Shown in pieces: positions 1-7,661 of a DNA stretch of 64,000 bases; position 1 is the stretch's first letter, and each line of letters opens with the position of its first letter. The position numbers were made by a program, and so were the translations under genes. Source of the stretch: Bacteroidales bacterium (GTDB taxonomy: Bacteria; Bacteroidota; Bacteroidia; Bacteroidales; Muribaculaceae); assembly GCA_015061085.1 (NCBI GenBank), contig SUXG01000004.1, forward strand, positions 48,735-112,734, in the 5' to 3' direction. The notes beneath the pieces are model-generated. The model did not search any database. It was not told where the DNA came from and saw only the letters and a list, made by a program, of their open reading frames with translations.

Positions 1-1085
1 ACACATTAAACTACCTTAACGGCAAATGCGAGATTTCGTATGACAAAATTCGTCGTCCGTGGAAGAAATTCATCGAAATTAAAGGAGCTCGAGAAAACAA
101 CCTTAAAGACATCGATGTAAAATTTCCTCTTGGCATAATGACTGTTGTAACAGGCGTTAGTGGTTCAGGGAAATCCACATTAGTGAAGGAAATACTTTTC
201 AAGTCGTTAATGCGCCAAATTGGAGAAAGCGGCGATGCACCGGGCACTCACAAATCTATTTCCGGCGACATAAACTCTATCAATGCAGTAGAATTTGTAG
301 ATCAAAATCCAATAGGCACTTCATCACGAAGCAATGCTGCGACTTATCTAAAAGCATACGACGAAATACGTCGCTTATATGGCGACCTTCAAGCCTCCAA
401 GCAGTTGGGCTTCACTGCTTCGCATTTTTCTTTCAATTCTGAAGGCGGCAGATGCGAAGAGTGTAAAGGAGAAGGCGTAATAACCATTCCTATGCAATTT
501 ATGGCTGACATCACAATAGAGTGTGAGGCTTGCAATGGAAAACGTTTTAAGCGTGATGTCTTAGACGTAGAATATCGTGGCAAAAACATTCACGACATTC
601 TTGAAATGACCGTAAATCAAGCCATCGAATTTTTCTCCGAAAGCAAAGGTTCAATTGAACAGAAGATTATCAAACGCTTGATGCCTCTGAAAGACGTCGG
701 CTTGGGATATATCAAGCTTGGTCAGTCGTCATCAACACTCTCCGGTGGAGAAAATCAGCGCGTGAAACTCGCTTATTTCCTATCGCAAGAAAGAAGCGGA
801 CACACTCTCTTTATTTTCGATGAGCCGACCACCGGTCTGCATTTTCATGACATCTCAACACTCCTCGTCTCTATGCGCAAGTTAATCGATAAAGGCAATT
901 CAATCCTTATAATCGAACATAATATCGACGTCATAAAATGCGCCGACTGGATTATTGACATCGGTCCTGAAGGTGGCGAAAATGGTGGCAATATAATAGC
1001 GACAGGCACACCCGAGGATGTCGCTAAAACGCCGGAGTCGTACACCGGTCAATATCTAAAAAACAAACTTAATCAATCGTTATGA
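1..1085 (+). CDS. uvrA: Excinuclease ABC subunit A, C-terminal part (5' cut by window edge)
   Basis: UvrA is the damage-sensing ATPase of UvrABC nucleotide excision repair and acts as a dimer on DNA. The reading frame is open from base 3, so the N-terminal half lies outside the window. Visible are the second ATPase Walker A (GVSGSGKS, about 153-176), a zinc finger of two CxxC pairs (about 452-463 and 521-532), the ABC signature LSGGENQR (about 739-762) and Walker B LFIFDEPTTGLH (about 810-845). The tail with the IGPEGGENGG motif is typical of the family. The stop overlaps the next start as ATGA, so the lipoprotein gene is probably translationally coupled. I see no damage to the part present. 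Confidence 0.95.
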   Translation, partial: TLNYLNGKCEISYDKIRRPWKKFIEIKGARENNLKDIDVKFPLGIMTVVTGVSGSGKSTLVKEILFKSLMRQIGESGDAPGTHKSISGDINSINAVEFVDQNPIGTSSRSNAATYLKAYDEIRRLYGDLQASKQLGFTASHFSFNSEGGRCEECKGEGVITIPMQFMADITIECEACNGKRFKRDVLDVEYRGKNIHDILEMTVNQAIEFFSESKGSIEQKIIKRLMPLKDVGLGYIKLGQSSSTLSGGENQRVKLAYFLSQERSGHTLFIFDEPTTGLHFHDISTLLVSMRKLIDKGNSILIIEHNIDVIKCADWIIDIGPEGGENGGNIIATGTPEDVAKTPESYTGQYLKNKLNQSL

Positions 1086-1465
1086 TAATGAAACAAAGTT
1101 TATTAGCAAGTCTGACATCTATGCTACTTATAGTCGGTGGTTGCAGCAATCCCAAAACCATTGACAACAAGTCGGAGTCAGACAAAATGTTTATCGAGTT
1201 GAAAGAATTGTTAATACTTTATTCCGACAGTCTCAAAAATGCCTCTGATTCTGCATCGATAACGAATATCGTTGATCGCTATGAATCAGAACTCACTAAA
1301 ACGATATATAAATACCCCGCTGAATCCGATTTGCTATTAACTCAAGGACAACAAGACACTATTGCTTCATTAACTGAAAATTTTGTCGCTATTAAGAGAT
1401 TGAAATATTCAAATTTATTGCAAGGCAACGACAGCATTGCGACAGACAGCATTACTATAGAATAA
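1082..1465 (+). CDS. Small predicted lipoprotein of unknown function
   Basis: A 127-residue protein with an N-terminal hydrophobic segment ending in a lipobox (LLIVGGC, Cys about residue 21), so it is predicted to be exported and lipidated. The rest is hydrophilic, Ser/Asp/Lys-rich and probably helical. There is no acidic run after the Cys, so the surface-export signal of Bacteroidetes lipoproteins is absent and a periplasmic location is more likely. The start overlaps the uvrA stop (ATGA). I recognise no named family. A start two codons later (second Met) is equally possible. Confidence 0.75.
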   Translation: MIMKQSLLASLTSMLLIVGGCSNPKTIDNKSESDKMFIELKELLILYSDSLKNASDSASITNIVDRYESELTKTIYKYPAESDLLLTQGQQDTIASLTENFVAIKRLKYSNLLQGNDSIATDSITIE

Positions 1466-1484
1466 CATTCAAAACTCTATCGAT

Positions 1485-1667
1485 ATGATTATTAGCATTA
1501 ATAATGAAATTATTACACTTAATGGTCGAACAAATTTAGCTGAATTGGCATTTAAGTATAATACATTCGGTAAAGATGTCATAATTGCTGTCAACGGAAG
1601 AATTATTCATCGCAATAGCTGGGACACAACTTTTGCAGAAGACGGCGACAACATCACTCTATTATAA
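1485..1667 (+). CDS. thiS: ThiS-like sulfur carrier protein lacking the C-terminal Gly-Gly
   Basis: ThiS is a ubiquitin-fold protein whose C-terminal GG is adenylated by ThiF and thiocarboxylated to give sulfur for the thiamine thiazole. This 60-residue ORF has the ThiS core: an N-terminal beta strand, then the IAVNGRIIHRNSW segment (compare VAVNG..VPRSEW) and a final DGDNITLL strand. The family normally continues about six residues to a terminal GG. Here two consecutive stops (TAA TAG) follow ITLL, and neither other frame supplies a GG. It lies 19 bases after the lipoprotein gene and 39 before the ThiE-like gene. As written it could not carry sulfur by the known chemistry. Confidence 0.8.
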   Translation: MIISINNEIITLNGRTNLAELAFKYNTFGKDVIIAVNGRIIHRNSWDTTFAEDGDNITLL

Positions 1668-1706
1668 TAGTACAATTAACAAACAACATTAAAATCAAAT
1701 AAAAAT

Positions 1707-2339
1707 ATGCTACAATTTATAACAAATTCCGACTCACAAATTAATGTGGTCGATCAAATAAAAGGGGCTATCGCAGGTGGTTGCCGTTGGATTCAAGTCA
1801 ACATGAAAGATGCTTCTGACGATGATATTAAATGTGTCATCAACGAAGTAAAACCTTTATGTCAAGAATCTGAATCAATACTGATTCTTAGCGACAGAGT
1901 GGAGTTAGTAAAAGAATTGGAATTAGATGGTGTTCACCTTGACAAAGGAGCTATGCTCCCTACTCAAGCACGAGAAATCCTCGGCGCAGGCCCGATAATC
2001 GGTGTGGCTGCCAACTCTTTCTCCGACATTTCACAAATCAGATATTTCGACATTGATTATATCTCTGTCGGTCCATACAAACATCCGGAAAGCTCTACTG
2101 CGGACTCTCCTATCGTCAGCACTGATGATTACGCTTCCATAATGGCGCAAATACATGAGCAACAAATAGAGCTGCCGATTGTGGCATTTGGCGACATCGA
2201 GACTACTGACATTCAAGGACTATGGGCAACAGGCATCAACGGCATAGCTGTAAGCAATGCCATTGCCAACGCAAACGACATCTCTGCACAAACAGCCCAA
2301 TTCATCTCCCTACTTGACACCCCCAACAAAATCGGCTAA
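1707..2339 (+). CDS. thiE: Thiamine-phosphate synthase (ThiE) family protein, active site degenerate
   Basis: A 210-residue TIM-barrel protein of the ThiE/TenI family. ThiE joins the pyrimidine and thiazole halves of thiamine. The family is recognised from GGCRWIQVNMKDAS near residue 25, the SDRVELVKELELDGVHLDKG segment, a VGPY motif and GINGIAVSNAI near the end. Several positions normally needed for substrate are changed: the usual QLRxK is QVNMK, the Mg-binding Asp after GVHLG is missing (GVHLDKGA), the TTTK substrate loop after the GP motif is replaced (GPYKHPESS), and the phosphate-binding GGI is GDI. The frame is intact. With the GG-less ThiS upstream this looks like a decaying or repurposed pair; no thiC, thiG, thiH or thiF follows. 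Confidence 0.75.
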   Translation: MLQFITNSDSQINVVDQIKGAIAGGCRWIQVNMKDASDDDIKCVINEVKPLCQESESILILSDRVELVKELELDGVHLDKGAMLPTQAREILGAGPIIGVAANSFSDISQIRYFDIDYISVGPYKHPESSTADSPIVSTDDYASIMAQIHEQQIELPIVAFGDIETTDIQGLWATGINGIAVSNAIANANDISAQTAQFISLLDTPNKIG

Positions 2340-2370
2340 TAAATTCACAAAATACAAAGCATAATATAAC

Positions 2371-2409
2371 AGCGAAAGGCGAGAGACCATCCGAGTCTCG
2401 CCTTTCGCT
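2371..2409. terminator. Bidirectional terminator hairpin
   Basis: A perfect 14-bp stem (2371-2384 with 2396-2409) and an 11-base loop lie between the convergent thiE-like and leucine-rich-repeat genes. Its loop-side sequence GACCA-CCGAGTC is also found in the hairpin at 4243-4275. Confidence 0.8.
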
Positions 2410-2445
2410 TATATAGTGTTTAGTTATCTGATAATGTAAATTCGA

Positions 2446-3759
2446 CTACTTCACCATTACCTTGAATGACTTGCCATCAACTACGACAACGTATATACCC
2501 TTCGCAGGTACTTCAATTACGACATTACCATCAGTCGCAGTCACAGACTTAACCAACACCCCATCAAATGAGTAAATATTAACAATTCCATTCATCAAAA
2601 TATTTTCAACTATTATCTTACTATCATTTGTTGAAACTATTAAATTATTTTTATCGATACCATCGACAGAAGATTCAAATTCCTTTTCAAGTATACAAAT
2701 AAAATTTTGCCACGGATCAGTAGATTCATACTTATTCTTACAGTTGATTGGAACATATAATATCCCTTCGTATGCGGTTTCTTCAAATACTGTTTTAGTT
2801 TGACATACTGGTGGAGTTATTGATTTGCAATAAATCTTTGACAATCTATCACAACCGTAAAAAGCTTCATCACCAATAAAATTTACTGACTCTCCTATCT
2901 CAATTGAATATAAATTCTCACAATTACTAAATGCAGACTTTCCTATATAAACTACAGAATTGGGTATAGAAATTGATGCTAAATTACACTCTTCAAAAGC
3001 ACTTTCTTCAATTGATTCTACCGAATTTGGAATTAAAATTGATACTATATCGCAACATACAAAAGCATATTGTCCAATTGTTGTAACAGTATTCGGAATT
3101 TTAGTATTAATACATCCTGCAATAAGCACATTAGTTGCTGTTTCTATTATTGCATTACAATTCTCACGTGAATCATATACTTTATTTTGGTCATCAACCT
3201 TGATTGAAATTAAATTCCAGCAATCTACAAAAGCTTCATCACCTATATAAATTACCGAACTTGGTATTGTAATTGAAGTATAACCACACTCACAAAAAGC
3301 TCCAGATCCTATATATTCTACTGTCTGTCCTAATTCAACATATTTTAAACTTTCACAACCTTCAAATGCACACTCTCCAATACTTATGACGCTATTAGGG
3401 ATTTCAATGCTTGTCAAGCTTGAGCAGCAATGAAACGCATCGTTCCCAATACTCGTTACGCTATTAGGGATCACTATGCTGGTCAAACTTTCGCAATATT
3501 CGAACGCATATTCTCCAATACTTGTGACACTATAAGTGGTGCCATTGTAGTTAACCGATGAAGGAATGACAACATTGCCTACATATTCATCCTTATAATC
3601 GTTACCATAAGAACCTTTAAAGGTAACTGCAACCGTATTGTCGCTTGTTTTGTTGTAAAAAATACCATCGACTTCGAAATCGTGAGCGAGTGACGGTAGC
3701 CAACCGATGAGCATCATCGCTATCGCGACAAAGGCTCGATGAAATTTCAATCTTTTCAT
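2446..3759 (-). CDS. Secreted BspA-like leucine-rich repeat protein with T9SS-type C-terminal domain
   Basis: A 437-residue protein. Residues 1-25 are a signal peptide (hydrophobic core ending SLAHD). Residues about 75-330 are tandem 23-residue BspA/LRR_5 repeats with the core form SVTSIGxxAFxxCxxLTSIxIPN, a fold used by surface adhesins of Bacteroidetes and oral spirochaetes. The last 70-80 residues form a beta-rich tail ending KGIYVVVVDGKSFKVMVK, as in type A T9SS sorting domains, so the protein is probably exported by T9SS and attached at the surface. The ligand is unknown. It is preceded by a promoter and about 390 bases of structured leader, and followed by the hairpin at 2371-2409. The tail is nearly the same as that of the M6 protease upstream. 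Confidence 0.88.
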   Translation of the reverse strand: MKRLKFHRAFVAIAMMLIGWLPSLAHDFEVDGIFYNKTSDNTVAVTFKGSYGNDYKDEYVGNVVIPSSVNYNGTTYSVTSIGEYAFEYCESLTSIVIPNSVTSIGNDAFHCCSSLTSIEIPNSVISIGECAFEGCESLKYVELGQTVEYIGSGAFCECGYTSITIPSSVIYIGDEAFVDCWNLISIKVDDQNKVYDSRENCNAIIETATNVLIAGCINTKIPNTVTTIGQYAFVCCDIVSILIPNSVESIEESAFEECNLASISIPNSVVYIGKSAFSNCENLYSIEIGESVNFIGDEAFYGCDRLSKIYCKSITPPVCQTKTVFEETAYEGILYVPINCKNKYESTDPWQNFICILEKEFESSVDGIDKNNLIVSTNDSKIIVENILMNGIVNIYSFDGVLVKSVTATDGNVVIEVPAKGIYVVVVDGKSFKVMVK

Positions 3760-3869
3760 TTTTAATTTGTTTAGTTAATACAATTTTAATACTCTCTCTT
3801 TGTGTTAGCAAGTTGTTGTTTGTGGTTCATCGAGCCTCGGGGGAACCGTTAGTAATAGGATATAAAAAT

Positions 3870-4152
3870 GGTGTGAGGTTCGTATTTAGTCTTATCCAAT
3901 TCTCAGGTCTTGGCGTACCACAGCAACGAATAAGACGACAGCCCCACACCGAAGAGCGTATACGGATTCCCTCTCGGGAGTAGGTATAGCTACCGATGTA
4001 GGTGCCATTGCCAATTCATCTTCGTTGCTATTCAAACCGCCAAGTTCGAGAATTGAAGATAAAATTTCAATAACACCTTTTCGGCGGACAAAAGTCCACC
4101 ATCAACAAATGTTGATTCTGCGAGACTGCCTCTGCCTCCTCACTTACTGAAT
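3870..4152 (-). ncRNA. Candidate structured RNA (rod-shaped, 6S-like shape) or long leader of the LRR gene
   Basis: Read on the minus strand, this is a compact series of paired elements. Two small hairpins (4116-4101, 4100-4083) are followed by a rod: 4055-4048 pairs with 3904-3897 (8 bp), 4044-4038 with 3915-3909 (7 bp) and 4029-4021 with 3930-3922 (9 bp), enclosing an asymmetric bubble and a distal arm with a TCCC-GAGA-GGGA tip. A further 9-bp helix (3950-3942 with 3878-3870) and a 7-bp helix (3936-3930 with 3895-3889) cross the rod, forming a pseudoknot or alternative fold. The second strand of the 9-bp helix is directly followed by ATTTTTATA. A good promoter lies just upstream. The long rod with a bubble recalls 6S RNA, but I cannot identify the family; a cis-acting leader is the main alternative. 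Confidence 0.5.
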
Positions 4153-4158
4153 CAGTTG

Positions 4159-4190
4159 CAAATTTAGAGAATATTTCAATTCCGCACAAC
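4159..4190 (-). promoter_or_regulatory. Bacteroidetes-type promoter for the structured RNA/LRR gene
   Basis: On the minus strand the -7 box is TAAATTTG (4166-4159) and the -33 box is GTTG (4190-4187) with a 20-base spacer. Transcription should start near 4152, about 390 bases before the LRR start codon. Confidence 0.7.
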
Positions 4191-4242
4191 AATTTTATTA
4201 AAGAAAATTAAAATTTATTGCTATACTACAGCATGATAACAG

Positions 4243-4275
4243 CGAAGGCGAGACCACCCGAGTCCCGCCTTCGTT
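4243..4275 (-). terminator. Terminator hairpin of the M6 protease gene
   Basis: An imperfect 13-bp stem (4243-4255 with 4263-4275; two mismatches) lies 65 bases after the M6 stop. Sequence and loop match the hairpin at 2371-2409 closely. Confidence 0.65.
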
Positions 4276-4340
4276 TCTATGTAGCAAGTATTGCTATTTC
4301 TACCTTTGCTTATCAAGTCAATTGATACACTACTCTGCCC

Positions 4341-7300
4341 TTACTTCACCAACACCTTGAATGACTTGCCGTCGATAGCGACAACGTAGATGCCTTTCAC
4401 TGGAGCTTCGATGACAACATCACCGTCAGTTGCAATCTCTGATGTGATAGTGCTACCATCAGTCGCATAAACTCTGACATTGCTTCCAAGCTTAGCATTC
4501 TTCACTACGATATTGTCGCCGATAGTCGCTACTATCACGTCATTACCATTTACGCCATCAATGCCGGAATAGACATTAATGCTGCAAGTTGCAGAAAGAT
4601 TTGTGCCGTCGGTAGTTGTCGCTGTGATTACAACATTTCCCTCCTTGCGAATCTTAACCAATCCGTTTGCATTAACCGATGCAATAGCATCATTCGACGA
4701 TGACCATTCCACTGATTTATAAGTTGCATTTTCAGGTAAAATATTGACTGACAATTGAACTTCTGAGTTTTCTTCTGCTTCAACACTATTCGGCGTTACT
4801 TCAATTGAAACTGCCAACGTCGGAACAACTGTCACTTTACATGTTGCTGATAAGTCCGAACCGTCGGTTGTTGTCGCTTTAATAATAGCCTCGCCAACAG
4901 CGATTGCAGTCACCACACCATTAGCATCAACTGTTGCTACTGCTTCGTTAGAAGATGTCCATGCAACAGATTTGTTTGTTGCTGTTTCAGGTAGGATGGT
5001 TGCAACGAGTGTCGCAGTCTCTGTAGCCTCAAGACTTACTTCTGTCTTATCGAGAGCGATAGAGGTTGCAAGTTCTTCTCCTGTAGTTGTTTTGCTATAC
5101 GAAATATTATATAATGCTTGATACCACCATACATCATTCAGAATATCTCCTACTCCTAATAAATAATCTTCTGCAAATGTGATATCTACACCATATTCAT
5201 TGTTATCGATTTGCATTACAATATTTCCTGTCAAATTCTTCTCTGAACCATCTGTGGTTTGTGCAACAACCATTTTGTATTGAGAATCTTCATACACTAC
5301 TTGACCTAATGGCATGTTGAGTGTATTATCTGCAGCATTGTAGGTTGCGTATATCGGACTGATATATTCTGCATCAAGACCGCCAAACATACATACCGGA
5401 TGAATCCAAACTTTGCCCTTTTCTGTTTCATCAATTGTGATGTTTACTTGCCACTCCTCATCAGGTTCTCCTTGGTAACCACTATGAGCAAAGGCATTAT
5501 AAACACCTTCAAACTCAGCAGGGACTTCATCACCTTCTTCTTCGCCTCCTGTAGTTGTTTTGCTATACGAAACATAATATAATGCTTGACTCCACCAATT
5601 ATCGTTAAGAATATCACCTACTCCTAAATAACAATCGTTTGCAAATGAGATATCTACGCCATAATCATTTTTCTCTATTTGCATAACAAAATTATCTGTC
5701 AGATTTATATCCGAACCGGTTGTTGTTTGAGCTATGACCATTTGGTTGTCAGAATCTTCATACACAACTTGACCTGAAGGCATGACGAGTGTATTATCAG
5801 CGGCATTATAGGTTGCGTATATCGGACTGATGTCATCGGCGTCAAGACCGCCAAACATACATACAGGTTGTATCCACACCTTGCCCTTATCTGTCTTATC
5901 AACAGTAATATTTACTTGCCACTCCTCATCAGGATAGTCTTTGAAAGCGCTTTTGGCAAAGGCATTGTAAGTACCCTCAAGGTATGACAAATCGCCACCC
6001 GGCTCATCTCCCGGCACATCATCCTTTTTAAAGTCAAATGTTGTCACTCCATTATTATATGCAATTCCGGTTATAGATTTGCCATTAATTGTGGTATTAT
6101 GTACCCTCAATTTTGGTGATGACGATGAAGAGAGAGTCGTATTACCTCCGTAGGGATACAAGTCGCCAAATAAGTTAGACTCGTTCCAATCATCATCTGC
6201 AGGTATGAGTTTAAAACGTTGACGATTCGGATCGTCATTCGGTCCATTCCTATCCCATGCTTCTTTATTATAATCAACGGCGATTACCATCATACCCTCT
6301 GATGGGAGTGACACATCCCAACCTTTTTTACAGCGAGTTTCGATTGTAACATATTGATTTGCATTGGTCGATGTTATTTTATAAGCGGCAGCATTATCTG
6401 TGGTCAGCTCAGGCATTCTGATAGAAGCATTATCTGTGAGTTCATCAAACTCAAGCCAACCACAAAATTCGCGTTCGTAGGCATTATAGCCAATGGGGAC
6501 ATAACCATTAACACCATAGTTGCCATGAGCCATTATACTCCACCAACTCATACCCATTGCGCCGGAGTAATCAATATCGTAAAAGTCAGGCAAACCAAGT
6601 GTGTGACTATACTCATGACAGAATGTGCCTATACCATCAAGATTTAAACCTGAATTGCCATTCAGCTCTGCCGAACATGCATAGGCATTTAACGACACAC
6701 CATCTAACGTTACTAAAAGACCTCCTCCTGAATAAACATACCACGCATGTGGCCAAATAGTCTCACCTGGGGCTCCACTACTCTCCGGATAGCCGGCATA
6801 AATCACATATACAAGATCTACCCAACCGTCACCGTCGTGGTCATAGTCCGACATATCTGCCAAACCTTGCTGACTTGCCAGTTGGCAAGCTTCAGCCACC
6901 ATTTCGTGTGGTCGTATATCATTCGCTCCTTGGTAGTTTGCTCCATAATAGGCCATATTTTGGCTTAATGTGACAGGACCTACAACATCAAATTCCGGTT
7001 GGAACTTTCCGTAACTTTGTGCAATAAAGTAATCGCGAGCAGAACCAATAGAGCCATACTCATCGGTATATCCCACCTTATTCATCTTATCGTTGATGGC
7101 TTTTTGCGAGAAAGTGAATTTCTGATCCTGAAATTCAGCCAAGACAATAATACCCTTTACAACACCGTCTTTGCTTCCGGCATTCCTAACTGCACTACGC
7201 ATAGACGCCTGCTTCCGGGGTAAATCAACGACTTTCTTCGCTTTATTGACTTTATACAATTCATTGTGGCGTTTCATTACACTTTTTTTGTCAGGCAAAA

Positions 7301-7583
7301 CAGGTGTATTGGCTTTACCAACGATGCCGGCACTTGCGACAAGGTTATTTTGTGCATCTATTGTGGTATATCTATAAAAACCATCCTCGCACAATGTCAC
7401 AGGAGTACCATCTACAGTGGTATAATAATGATAATACTCGTCACCACACAAACGAACACGTATTGTTGTTCCATCGGGCTGTATTACGACATATGGGTTT
7501 GGATTAGCAGGTACAGCTAATGCCTCCACCCAACACCATAGGCATGCCATAATAAGTAGCACTATACGAAATTGTTTTCTCAT
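4341..7583 (-). CDS. Secreted M6-family metalloprotease with Ig-like and T9SS-type C-terminal domains
   Basis: A 1080-residue zinc metalloprotease of the immune inhibitor A (M6) family. Residues 1-24 are a signal peptide, then a propeptide-like region (about 25-130). The catalytic domain carries HEYSHTLGLPDFYD at about residue 323, which fits HExxHxxGxxD with the two zinc His and the catalytic Glu. Two tandem homologous units of about 140 residues follow (about 540-680 and 690-835; both contain DEEWQVNIT and CMFGGLDA), then two BIG2 Ig-like domains and a C-terminal sorting tail ending KGIYVVAIDGKSFKVLVK. It is probably a T9SS surface or secreted protease acting on host or dietary protein. The gene sits 78 bases after tex on the same strand and no clear promoter is visible in the gap, so read-through from tex is possible. 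Confidence 0.9.
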   Translation of the reverse strand: MRKQFRIVLLIMACLWCWVEALAVPANPNPYVVIQPDGTTIRVRLCGDEYYHYYTTVDGTPVTLCEDGFYRYTTIDAQNNLVASAGIVGKANTPVLPDKKSVMKRHNELYKVNKAKKVVDLPRKQASMRSAVRNAGSKDGVVKGIIVLAEFQDQKFTFSQKAINDKMNKVGYTDEYGSIGSARDYFIAQSYGKFQPEFDVVGPVTLSQNMAYYGANYQGANDIRPHEMVAEACQLASQQGLADMSDYDHDGDGWVDLVYVIYAGYPESSGAPGETIWPHAWYVYSGGGLLVTLDGVSLNAYACSAELNGNSGLNLDGIGTFCHEYSHTLGLPDFYDIDYSGAMGMSWWSIMAHGNYGVNGYVPIGYNAYEREFCGWLEFDELTDNASIRMPELTTDNAAAYKITSTNANQYVTIETRCKKGWDVSLPSEGMMVIAVDYNKEAWDRNGPNDDPNRQRFKLIPADDDWNESNLFGDLYPYGGNTTLSSSSSPKLRVHNTTINGKSITGIAYNNGVTTFDFKKDDVPGDEPGGDLSYLEGTYNAFAKSAFKDYPDEEWQVNITVDKTDKGKVWIQPVCMFGGLDADDISPIYATYNAADNTLVMPSGQVVYEDSDNQMVIAQTTTGSDINLTDNFVMQIEKNDYGVDISFANDCYLGVGDILNDNWWSQALYYVSYSKTTTGGEEEGDEVPAEFEGVYNAFAHSGYQGEPDEEWQVNITIDETEKGKVWIHPVCMFGGLDAEYISPIYATYNAADNTLNMPLGQVVYEDSQYKMVVAQTTDGSEKNLTGNIVMQIDNNEYGVDITFAEDYLLGVGDILNDVWWYQALYNISYSKTTTGEELATSIALDKTEVSLEATETATLVATILPETATNKSVAWTSSNEAVATVDANGVVTAIAVGEAIIKATTTDGSDLSATCKVTVVPTLAVSIEVTPNSVEAEENSEVQLSVNILPENATYKSVEWSSSNDAIASVNANGLVKIRKEGNVVITATTTDGTNLSATCSINVYSGIDGVNGNDVIVATIGDNIVVKNAKLGSNVRVYATDGSTITSEIATDGDVVIEAPVKGIYVVAIDGKSFKVLVK

Positions 7584-7661
7584 GGCTATTATTTTTATTA
7601 GTTAAATATTAGTTAATTAGTTTACTTACTGACTTATATATCAAAAAAAATCTATTTCGAA

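Noticed and set aside
1660..1706. A simple one-base frameshift hiding the missing Gly-Gly of ThiS
   Set aside because: Both alternative frames after the last strand were read through to their stops and neither encodes GG.
2960..3250. Plus-strand open frame inside the LRR gene (96 codons)
   Set aside because: It is antisense to the repeat-coding region, lacks any motif or promoter, and mirrors the repeats.
3370..3560. Regular short direct repeats about 69 bases apart, resembling an array
   Set aside because: They are the DNA of 23-residue leucine-rich repeats in the BspA-like gene, in frame and diverging at silent sites; not a CRISPR array.
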